Shown piece after piece: positions 55,148-62,442 of a stretch of 64,000 nt of DNA. Numbering within the stretch: position 1 is the first letter of the stretch; each line of letters starts with the position of its first letter. Below the pieces are notes generated by a model. It was not told where the DNA came from and ran no database searches. It saw only the letters and a program-made list of their open reading frames with translations. The translations under genes were made by a program, and so were the position numbers. Source of the DNA: an uncultured Eubacteriales bacterium (GTDB taxonomy: Bacteria > Bacillota > Clostridia > Oscillospirales > Oscillospiraceae); NCBI GenBank assembly GCA_900079765.1, contig LT599017.1, forward strand, positions 806,001 to 870,000. Direction: 5' to 3'.

Positions 55148-55411
55148 ATGTATATGAAAGAGGCATTGGTCAACAATCAGGTCGGCCTGCACGCGAGACC
55201 GGCCACGTTCTTTATCCAGAAGGCCAACGAGTTTAAAAGTTCTATCTGGGTAGAGAAGGACGAGCGCCGGGTCAATGCGAAGAGCCTGCTGGGTGTGCTC
55301 TCCCTCGGTATCGTAAAGGGAACTGACATCAACCTCATCGCAGACGGCCCCGATGAGAAGGAGGCCATTGACGCCCTTGTGGAGCTCATCAACTCCAACT
55401 TCTCCGAGTAA
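55148..55411 (+). CDS. HPr-family phosphocarrier protein
   Basis: 87 aa. Has the phosphorylated His (GLHARPA, about H17) and the regulatory Ser region (AKSLLGVLSLGI, about S48), so both PTS transfer and HPr-kinase control are possible. ATG behind AGGGGGAA; monocistronic with promoter and terminator. No ptsI is nearby. Since both sites are kept, it is more likely HPr (ptsH) than Crh. Confidence 0.9.
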   Translation: MYMKEALVNNQVGLHARPATFFIQKANEFKSSIWVEKDERRVNAKSLLGVLSLGIVKGTDINLIADGPDEKEAIDALVELINSNFSE

Positions 55412-55422
55412 CCGGCCCATAG

Positions 55423-55453
55423 AAAAAAGCGCCGCGGCAAGCGGCGCTTTTTT
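55423..55453 (+). terminator. terminator after HPr gene
   Basis: A6-GCGCCGC/GCGGCGC-T6 with GGCAA loop. Confidence 0.9.
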
Positions 55454-55483
55454 TAGTATTTGGCTCTGCCTGGGGGAACGGAT

Positions 55484-56314
55484 ATGAGACGTAAGGCATC
55501 AGACAGAATTTTCCTTATCTTGCTTGTGGGACTGCTTGTTTTGCGTTTTCCGGTCTTGCTTATACCGCACTATGGCTTGTTGCCTATCTCGAAGGAAACG
55601 GCACTGATGTTTTTCGAGAACGGGACCTACCTGCTGACCGCAATCATGGTTTTACTCAAGCGGGACGCGCTCGCTGATTACCACATCGACCGTTTCGCGC
55701 TGGTCCTGCTGACCCTTGCCCCGATCGGTCTGTGCCTGAGCGAGTATCTACTCCGGGGATGGGAGCACGTGCAGTTGAGCGGATGGGTCAATGCCGGCAT
55801 TTCTATTGGCCTTTTACTTGCGCTTTTGGTTTGGAAGCCGGCCTTACCCAAGCGGGGGGCGAGAAAGACGCTGCTCTGGGTTGGGATTGCAATCGCCGTG
55901 GGACTGCTCTGGAGCGTGGTAGCGGGATATCTGATTCATCTCCAACGAGGCGCACAGAGTTTAGTGGGTATGGCGCTGCCCCAAATGATTTTCAGGGCCT
56001 TTGTAGCGATTTTTATTCAGCTCGGCAACGCTGCCACCATTGAGGAGCCGCTGTTTCGCGGTTTCCTGTGGGGGTTTTTGAAAGAGCGCCACTGGAAGGA
56101 AAAATGGATATGGCTCTTCCAGGCGCTGCTGTTTATGCTGGGGCATATCTATTACCTGGGAAGCGCCAATTACTCCTTCTTCCTCGTTGTGCCTTTGGGG
56201 GCGCTGCTCCTCGGGTGGATGGCGTGGAGGTCCAGGAGCATCGGAACCAGTATGATCGTCCATGGTATCGGCAATTCACTGGCGGGAAATCTCTTTTCGT
56301 TCCTGCGCTGGTGA
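55484..56314 (+). CDS. CPBP-family intramembrane metalloprotease
   Basis: 276 aa, about eight TM helices. CPBP/Abi motifs: EEPLFRGFLWG (about 196), HIYYLG (about 229), and HGIGNSLAG near the end supply the Glu/His site. ATG with GGGGGAACG upstream. Relatives include bacteriocin-immunity and Ras-converting-type proteases; the substrate is unknown. It sits alone between HPr and uvrC. Confidence 0.85.
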   Translation: MRRKASDRIFLILLVGLLVLRFPVLLIPHYGLLPISKETALMFFENGTYLLTAIMVLLKRDALADYHIDRFALVLLTLAPIGLCLSEYLLRGWEHVQLSGWVNAGISIGLLLALLVWKPALPKRGARKTLLWVGIAIAVGLLWSVVAGYLIHLQRGAQSLVGMALPQMIFRAFVAIFIQLGNAATIEEPLFRGFLWGFLKERHWKEKWIWLFQALLFMLGHIYYLGSANYSFFLVVPLGALLLGWMAWRSRSIGTSMIVHGIGNSLAGNLFSFLRW

Positions 56315-56401
56315 GGATTTGCGTAGCGCGGGGACGGACATGATATGACGTGTCCCTATGGCACGCTCAGAATGATGAAAGGGAGGGCGTGACGCTCTAC
56401 C

Positions 56402-58222
56402 ATGACCTTTGATGAACTAAAAGAAAAAGCCCACGCCCTGCCGCTGAAACCGGGCGTGTATATCATGCAGGACAAGAGCAACACAGTCATCTACGTGGGC
56501 AAGGCTAAGGCTCTGAAAAACCGGGTATCCCAGTACTTCGCGGATCTCGCCTCCCACACGGAGAAGACCCGGGCCATGGTAAGCCAGATCGACCACTTCG
56601 ACGTAATCGTGGCCGACAGCGAATTCGAGGCCCTGGTGCTGGAGTCCTCCCTTATCAAGCGGCACCAGCCCAGATACAACATTCTCCTGAAGGATGACAA
56701 GGGTTACCCCTACATCCGCCTGGATGTAAAGTCGGACTACCCCAAGTTCACCGTAGTGCACAAGGTGGAGGAGGACGGGGCCCGCTACTTCGGTCCCTAC
56801 GGGGGGCGGGGGTCCACCTATGAAATTATCGACGCGCTCCGCTCCGCCCTGCGGCTGCCCACCTGCAACCGCCAATTTCCCAGGGATATCGGGAAGGGGC
56901 GGCCCTGCCTCAACTACCACATGGGTCAGTGCGACGGCTACTGCCGCGCTGAAATGGACCAGGGCCGCTATCGGGAGGCTATGGACCAGGCTGTCCGCCT
57001 GCTGGAGGGGCAGTTCAAGGAGGTTGGCGAGGAGCTGACCGCCGAAATGGCCCTGGCCGCAGAGGAGCTGCGCTTCGAGCGGGCCGCCGCCCTGCGGGAC
57101 CGATACCGGGCCATCGAGCTGTTGGGCAAGCGGCAGAAGGTGGTGGCCGGGAGTCTCGCCGACACCGACGTGGTAGGCTTTTTCCGTGGGACGGCGAAGA
57201 GCTGTTTCGTGGTGCTCCACTACGTGGAGGGGGACTTGGCCGCCAAGGATTGGGACCTGATGGAGACCCCCATGGAGGAGGACCAGGCTGAGGTGGTCTC
57301 CGCCCTGCTGGAGCGGTACTACGGGCCTAAGGGCCACCTGCCAAAGCAGATTTTACTGCCCTGCGAGATCGAGGACGAGGTGCCTCTTACCCGCATGTTC
57401 TCCGAGCAGGCGGGGCATCGGGTGACCCTCGTCACACCCCAGCGGGGGGCGAAAGCAGACCTCATCAAGCTCGCCAACACCAACGCCGCCGAGGAGGTGG
57501 AGCGCTGGACCACCAAGGAGGAGCGGCAATCCAAGCTCCTGGAGCTCTTGCAGAAGATGCTGGGCCTCGGTGCGCCTCCTATGCGCATGGAGAGCTACGA
57601 CATTTCAAACCAGGGGGCGGACGACATCGTGGCCTCCATGGTGGTGTACTATAACGCCCGGCCTCTCAAGCGGGACTACCGCCGCTTTAAGCTCAAGGAC
57701 ATGGATGCCCCTGACGATTATGCCTCCATGGAGCAGGTGCTCACCCGCCGTTTCCGGAGGTACCTGGACGCTGACGAGAAGTTCGGAGACTTGCCCGACG
57801 TGCTGCTCATCGACGGCGGAGAGAACCACGCGAAGGTCGCGGTAAGGGTGCTGGAGGACCTGGGCCTCAGCATCCCGGTTTTCGGCATGGTGAAGGACGA
57901 CCGGCATCGGACCCGCGCCCTGGTGACGCCGGAGGGGCTGGAGATCGGCATCCAGCAGAACCAGGCGGTCTTTTCCCTGATCGGGCAGATCCAGGAGGAG
58001 ACCCACCGTTTCGCCATCGAGTTTCACCGCCAGCAGCAGTCGGCCAGAGTGAAGGGCTCGGTGCTGGACAAGATACCCGGTGTGGGAGAAAAACGCCGGG
58101 CGGAACTGCTAAAATACTTCAAAAGCGTTAAGAATATCAAGGCCGCGTCTCTTACCGAACTGGAGGAGGCGGTACCCAAGAACACCGCCAAAGCGGTATA
58201 TGAGTTTTTCAAAGGAGAATGA
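56402..58222 (+). CDS. uvrC: excinuclease ABC subunit C
   Basis: 606 aa. Dual-incision nuclease: GIY-YIG-like domain (VYIMQDKSNTVIYVGKAK, residues 20-37), Cys-containing motif (CNRQFPRDIGKGRPC), UVR motif (about 195-230), RNase H-like endonuclease (MESYDISNQGADDIVASMVV; LIDGGENH) and HhH C-terminus. ATG behind AAAGGGAGGG. No LexA-like box seen upstream, unlike uvrBA. Followed 3 bp later by rsmD. Confidence 0.96.
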   Translation: MTFDELKEKAHALPLKPGVYIMQDKSNTVIYVGKAKALKNRVSQYFADLASHTEKTRAMVSQIDHFDVIVADSEFEALVLESSLIKRHQPRYNILLKDDKGYPYIRLDVKSDYPKFTVVHKVEEDGARYFGPYGGRGSTYEIIDALRSALRLPTCNRQFPRDIGKGRPCLNYHMGQCDGYCRAEMDQGRYREAMDQAVRLLEGQFKEVGEELTAEMALAAEELRFERAAALRDRYRAIELLGKRQKVVAGSLADTDVVGFFRGTAKSCFVVLHYVEGDLAAKDWDLMETPMEEDQAEVVSALLERYYGPKGHLPKQILLPCEIEDEVPLTRMFSEQAGHRVTLVTPQRGAKADLIKLANTNAAEEVERWTTKEERQSKLLELLQKMLGLGAPPMRMESYDISNQGADDIVASMVVYYNARPLKRDYRRFKLKDMDAPDDYASMEQVLTRRFRRYLDADEKFGDLPDVLLIDGGENHAKVAVRVLEDLGLSIPVFGMVKDDRHRTRALVTPEGLEIGIQQNQAVFSLIGQIQEETHRFAIEFHRQQQSARVKGSVLDKIPGVGEKRRAELLKYFKSVKNIKAASLTELEEAVPKNTAKAVYEFFKGE

Positions 58223-58225
58223 GCC

Positions 58226-58771
58226 ATGCGAGTGATTACCGGCACAGCCCGCGGCAGAAGGCTGAAGGAGCTGGAAGGTATGGAGACCCGCCCCACCACC
58301 GACCGGGTGAAGGAGGGGCTTTTCAACGCCGTCCAGTTCGACATTGAGGGCCGCCGGGTGCTGGACCTCTTCGCCGGGACGGGGCAGTTGGGCATTGAGG
58401 CCCTGTCCCGCGGCGCGGCCTCCTGCGCTTTCGTGGACCTGCGGCGGGACGCCGCCGCCCTGACCCGGGAGAACCTGGCCCTCTGCGGCTTTGAGGACAG
58501 GGGAAAGGTCCATCAGACCGACTATCTGGCCTTCCTCTCCTCCTGCCGGGAGAAGTTTGACTTGATCCTCCTGGACCCGCCCTACGCCAAGGGACTGCTG
58601 GAGAAAGCACTGGAAACCATCGCGAAGATTGACATTGTTTCCGCAAATGGTATAATAGTTTGCGAAAGCGCCCTGGAACAGGCGCTGCCCGAACTGCCCG
58701 CACCCTATGATAAGGGCCGGGAGTATCGGTACGGCAAGATTAAGATCACACTCTACAGCCGGAAGGCGTGA
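58226..58771 (+). CDS. rsmD: 16S rRNA (guanine966-N2)-methyltransferase
   Basis: 181 aa. SAM-dependent methyltransferase: LDLFAGTGQLGIEALSRGA (SAM loop, about 46-64) and catalytic LDPPYAKG (about 115-122). Modifies G966 of 16S rRNA in the 30S subunit. Operon with uvrC and coaD. Confidence 0.92.
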   Translation: MRVITGTARGRRLKELEGMETRPTTDRVKEGLFNAVQFDIEGRRVLDLFAGTGQLGIEALSRGAASCAFVDLRRDAAALTRENLALCGFEDRGKVHQTDYLAFLSSCREKFDLILLDPPYAKGLLEKALETIAKIDIVSANGIIVCESALEQALPELPAPYDKGREYRYGKIKITLYSRKA

Positions 58772-58777
58772 GGTTAT

Positions 58778-59272
58778 TTGAGAACCGCAATTTACCCCGG
58801 CAGCTTTGACCCCATCACCCTGGGGCACCTCAATATCGTCAAGCGGGCGGCCGCCTGCTTTGACAAGCTCATCGTCTGCGTGATGAGCAACCGGGACAAG
58901 AGCAACGGTCTCTTCACCCCGGAGGATCGGGTGGAGCTCATCCGCCGGGTGGTCTGCCAGCTCCCCAACGTGGAGGTGGACTGGTCCACAGGCCTGCTGG
59001 CCGAGTACGCCAGGGAGAAACGGGCCTGCGCGGTGGTGAAGGGGCTGCGCGCTGTGTCCGACTACGAGAAAGAGGTCCAGATGGCCCTCATCAACCGTAA
59101 GCTCAACCCCAGGCTGGACACCATGTTCCTGCCGGCCAGCGCCAAGTACACCTACTTAAGTTCCAGCGCTATCAAGGAGTTGGCGTCCTATGGCGCGGAC
59201 CTGACGGACTTTCTGCCCAGAGAGATTATCAAAGACGTGGAAGAAAAGATAAAAAGCGGGAGGAACATGTAA
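58778..59272 (+). CDS. coaD: phosphopantetheine adenylyltransferase
   Basis: 164 aa. Fourth step of CoA synthesis. PGSFDPITLGHLNIVKRA holds the T/HxxH nucleotidyl-transferase site; KGLRAVSDYEKEVQMALINR and LSSSAIKELASYG match family signatures. TTG start with GAGGT a few bases upstream. Its TAA overlaps the next ATG by one base. Confidence 0.95.
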   Translation: MRTAIYPGSFDPITLGHLNIVKRAAACFDKLIVCVMSNRDKSNGLFTPEDRVELIRRVVCQLPNVEVDWSTGLLAEYAREKRACAVVKGLRAVSDYEKEVQMALINRKLNPRLDTMFLPASAKYTYLSSSAIKELASYGADLTDFLPREIIKDVEEKIKSGRNM

Positions 59273-59790
59273 TGGCGACAGGTGTGGAAGAACTTCTGGA
59301 TATGCTTTATGATCTGATCGAGGAGGCCAAGAACGTGCCCCTCTCCAGTGAGAAGTGCATTGTTGAGCGGGACAAGGCCCTCGATCTGCTGGACGACATC
59401 AAGGCCCAATTCCCCATGGAGCTGGCTGAGGCGAAAAAGCTCATTGCTGCCAGAGCCGATTACATCTCCTCCGCCAAGCAGGAGGGGGAGAGCATCCGCC
59501 GCCAGGCTGAGGACCGGGCCCGCCAGATGCTGGCCCAGGACGAGCTGCTGCTCCAGGCCAGACAGAAGGCCAACGAAATCGTCCGCCAGGCCGACGAGCG
59601 CAGCCGTGAGCTGCGCAAGAGCGCCAACGACTACTGCGAGGACGCCCTGCGCCGCACCGAGGAGGCCATCGCCGAGGCTCTGGGCGAGGTGAAGGAATCC
59701 CGGGGCAAATTCCGCGCAGCCGCAAACGCCGTCACCGCCGCCGGCACCCCCCAGCGGCCCTCCTACGACGTGGAGGTCGACGGGGAGTAA
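59272..59790 (+). CDS. coiled-coil DivIVA-like protein
   Basis: 172 aa, no TM segment. Long amphipathic helices (about 60-160, EGESIRRQAEDRARQMLAQDELLLQ region) resemble DivIVA or ATP-synthase-b-like proteins that Clostridia annotate as ATPase or DivIVA-domain proteins. It lacks a clear DivIVA N-terminal lipid-binding motif. It is translated together with coaD and precedes the mraZ cluster. Confidence 0.7.
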   Translation: MATGVEELLDMLYDLIEEAKNVPLSSEKCIVERDKALDLLDDIKAQFPMELAEAKKLIAARADYISSAKQEGESIRRQAEDRARQMLAQDELLLQARQKANEIVRQADERSRELRKSANDYCEDALRRTEEAIAEALGEVKESRGKFRAAANAVTAAGTPQRPSYDVEVDGE

Positions 59791-59821
59791 AAGTCCGTTT
59801 GCATAATCATACTAAAAACAC

Positions 59822-59856
59822 AGCCGGGCGCACCCATTGGGTGCGCCCGGCTTTTT
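59822..59856 (+). terminator. terminator after DivIVA-like gene
   Basis: 14-bp stem AGCCGGGCGCACCC with ATT loop and T5. Confidence 0.92.
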
Positions 59857-60263
59857 GCAGCTTTGGGGGAGAGTTATAAGACGGGCGAGGACCGCTGTAG
59901 TCTGAGTGCCGGGGTCAAAGCGCGAAAACCGGCGGGCCTCAGGTGATTTGGGCGGGTATAGAAAAGACGGGGAGAATGCATAAAACCCAACATATAGGGC
60001 AAAGTGAAAGCTTTGACACAAGGTAGGGTGTCAGGGCGACATAATAAAGTTACAAAAAGTAAAAAAATCTGTTACAAACCGGACTAGAACATACGTTTTG
60101 TGCCCGGAAATCCTTGATTTTACACGAAAAAGGCGGGGAGAAAGTGAAAAAAAGAATGAAAAAACTATTGCAATTTGGTTACATAACATTTATACTGAAA
60201 ACACAAGTGGGGCAAAATGGGGCAAAGTAGAGCAAAAAACCACTAACATGGGGGGAGAGGACA
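59857..60263 (+). promoter_or_regulatory. upstream region of the mraZ division cluster
   Basis: A LexA-like box GAACATACGTTT (60087-60098), a promoter TTGCAA-17-TATACT (60168-60196), and three repeats of 10-bp period TGGGGCAAAA, TGGGGCAAAG, TAGAGCAAAA (60208-60237) matching the TGGGN repeats that MraZ binds in other bacteria. The repeats lie downstream of the -10, fitting repression by MraZ. A terminal part of 59857-60080 shows no gene. Confidence 0.65.
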
Positions 60264-60689
60264 GTGACCAGCGCTACCGGTACTTACGAGCACAGCCTGG
60301 ACGCGAAGAGCCGTCTCTTTATCCCCGCCCAGCTCCGCAAGGAGTTGGGGGATACCCTGTACCTCACGATGGGCGTGGACGCGTGCCTCGCCATCTACCC
60401 CCAGGAGAGCTGGGACGTGTTCACCGAGAAATTTGCCTCCCTCCCCATGAGCCAGTCTAAGCTCATGCGCCCCCTGTTCGCCAACGCCGCCAAGTGCGAG
60501 CCGGACGCCCAGGGGCGCATCGTCATCCCGCAGAAGCTGCGCACCTACGCGGGCCTGGAGAAGGACGCGGTCATCATCGGCGTGCACAACAGGGCCGAGA
60601 TCTGGAGCGCCGAGAAGTGGCACGTCCAGGAGGAAGAGGAGATGACCCCGGAGAAGATGACCGAGATTATGGCCAATCTGGGGTTCTAA
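60264..60689 (+). CDS. mraZ: transcriptional regulator MraZ
   Basis: 141 aa. Two AbrB-like repeats, each with a DAKSRLFIPAQLRKE / DAQGRIVIPQKLRTY motif (about 12-26 and 80-94). First gene of the division and cell-wall cluster, which it usually represses by binding TGGG repeats at its own promoter. GTG start behind GGGGGGAGAGGA. Confidence 0.94.
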   Translation: MTSATGTYEHSLDAKSRLFIPAQLRKELGDTLYLTMGVDACLAIYPQESWDVFTEKFASLPMSQSKLMRPLFANAAKCEPDAQGRIVIPQKLRTYAGLEKDAVIIGVHNRAEIWSAEKWHVQEEEEMTPEKMTEIMANLGF

Positions 60690-60692
60690 GAT

Positions 60693-61634
60693 ATGGAACA
60701 TACAGAGTTTACGCACAAGCCGGTTTTGCTCGGCGAGTGTATCGATGGCCTGAACATCCGGCCCGATGGAATCTACGTGGACGGAACCCTGGGCCGGGCG
60801 GGCCACTCCCGGGAGATCGCCGGGCGGCTTACCACCGGGCGGCTTATCTGCATCGATCGGGACCAGGCCGCGCTGGACGCGGCCCCCGGGAGGCTGGAGG
60901 GGCTGATGGACCGGGTCACCTTGGTCCACGGTAACTTCGGGGACCTGGCGCAGCTTCTGGACGCCCTGGACCTGGGCGGCGTGGACGGGATGCTCTTCGA
61001 CCTGGGGGTGTCCTCCCCCCAGTTGGACGACCCGTCGAGAGGCTTTTCCTACATGGCGGACGCGCCGCTTGATATGCGCATGGACAAAGAAGACGCGCTG
61101 ACCGCCCGCACGGTGGTGAATGAGTGGCCCCAGGAGGAGCTGCGGCGTATCCTCTTCCAGTACGGGGAGGAGCGGTACGCACCCGCCATCGCCGCCGCCA
61201 TCGTCAGAGCCAGGGGACAAGCCCCCATCGAGACCACGCTGGAGCTGGTGAACATTATCAAGTCGGCCATGCCGGCCGCCGCCCTCCGGGAGAAACAGCA
61301 CCCCGCGAAACGGAGCTTTCAGGCCATCCGCATCGCGGTAAACGATGAGCTTACCGCCGTGGATACCATGATACAGGCCGCAGTGCCGCGGCTTAGTAAG
61401 GGCGGGCGGCTGTGTGTCATCTCCTTCCACTCGCTGGAGGACCGCCTTGTGAAGAACGGCCTGGCCGCCTTCGCCAAGGGCTGCACCTGCCCGCCGGATT
61501 TCCCCGTGTGTGTATGTGGTAAGACACCGGTGGTGCGCCTGGTGAACAAAAAGCCCATCATCTCCAACCAGGCGGAGCTCAGTGAGAACGCCCGCGCCCG
61601 GAGCGCCAAGCTGCGGGTGGCGGAAAAGCTTTAG
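60693..61634 (+). CDS. rsmH: 16S rRNA (cytosine1402-N4)-methyltransferase
   Basis: 313 aa. SAM-dependent methyltransferase (MraW): DGTLGRAGHSREIAGRL and HGNFGDLAQLLDALD bind SAM; LFDLGVSSPQLDDPSRGFSY and ISFHSLEDRLVK conserved. Three bp after mraZ. Confidence 0.95.
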   Translation: MEHTEFTHKPVLLGECIDGLNIRPDGIYVDGTLGRAGHSREIAGRLTTGRLICIDRDQAALDAAPGRLEGLMDRVTLVHGNFGDLAQLLDALDLGGVDGMLFDLGVSSPQLDDPSRGFSYMADAPLDMRMDKEDALTARTVVNEWPQEELRRILFQYGEERYAPAIAAAIVRARGQAPIETTLELVNIIKSAMPAAALREKQHPAKRSFQAIRIAVNDELTAVDTMIQAAVPRLSKGGRLCVISFHSLEDRLVKNGLAAFAKGCTCPPDFPVCVCGKTPVVRLVNKKPIISNQAELSENARARSAKLRVAEKL

Positions 61635-61759
61635 ACGACTAGAGAGAAAGCAAGCAAAGTGTGGGAGAACCTTTATCGCCGGGCGGGATCACTCCCGCCT
61701 CATAAGTAAAAAGGTCCCGTTCGGCAAAGCTGAATGGGATGGAATGGAGTTGACCTTCT

Positions 61760-62314
61760 ATGGCAAGCGCCGCCGCGGTCAAGCGCAGCCGCTACAATTC
61801 AGCCCGTGCCACCTACGGCAGCGCGGCCTATGATTTAGACTACCGCAGAGGCGGCGTGGAGGTCGCCCCACGACCGCTGGTCCGCCCCCGGGAGAAGACG
61901 GCGGTGCGGCCCAAGATCCGCGTCCGCGAGGCAGGCAAGGTGTCGGTCTTCGCGGTAGTGGGCTTTTTGGCGGTGGGCGTATTTGCCGTGCTCGTGCTCA
62001 TGAGCGGCATCCAGCTCACAACCCTGTCCGACGACATCGCCGGTCTCAACAAACAGATGACCACCCTCCAGAGCGAGGAAGCCCGGCTTCGCACCCAGTA
62101 CGAGATGGCGTTTGACCTCGCCAGTATCGAGAGCGCGGTGACCTCCAACGGCTCCATGGTGAAACCCCAGAGCGGGCAGATTTTGTACCTCGATCTCTCC
62201 GAGCCGGACAGAGTGGTGCTCTTCAAGCAGCCGGAGACTCCCCTCAAGGGTGTGTCAGGCGCGTTTGAGAGCGTAAAGGAAGTTGTCACCAATGTGATGG
62301 AATATTTTAAGTAG
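61760..62314 (+). CDS. ftsL: FtsL-like division protein
   Basis: 184 aa. A basic cytoplasmic stretch (1-70), one TM helix (about 74-96, VFAVVGFLAVGVFAVLVL) and a short coiled coil (LSDDIAGLNKQMTTLQSEE) match the FtsL/septum-formation topology; sequence identity to named FtsL proteins is low. Position between rsmH and the transpeptidase gene supports it. The 125-bp gap before it holds a GGCGGGA/TCCCGCC hairpin. Confidence 0.75.
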   Translation: MASAAAVKRSRYNSARATYGSAAYDLDYRRGGVEVAPRPLVRPREKTAVRPKIRVREAGKVSVFAVVGFLAVGVFAVLVLMSGIQLTTLSDDIAGLNKQMTTLQSEEARLRTQYEMAFDLASIESAVTSNGSMVKPQSGQILYLDLSEPDRVVLFKQPETPLKGVSGAFESVKEVVTNVMEYFK

Positions 62315-62378
62315 TACCCGCCATATAGTTTTTAGGAGACCCGAAAGAGAAAAAGCGGGCGGCAGAGGGCCCGAATAG

Positions 62379-62416
62379 AGAGGGCGTAGGAAAAAATACA
62401 TTTTTCTTACGCCCTC
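62379..62416 (+). other. strong AT-topped hairpin between ftsL and pbp
   Basis: GAGGGCGTAGGAAAAA / TTTTTCTTACGCCCTC with one bulge. It is followed by TTTCG, so it could attenuate readthrough into the transpeptidase gene whose start is 27 bp downstream. Confidence 0.5.
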
Positions 62417-62442
62417 TTTCGTTGAGAAAGGGGTGGCGCGTC

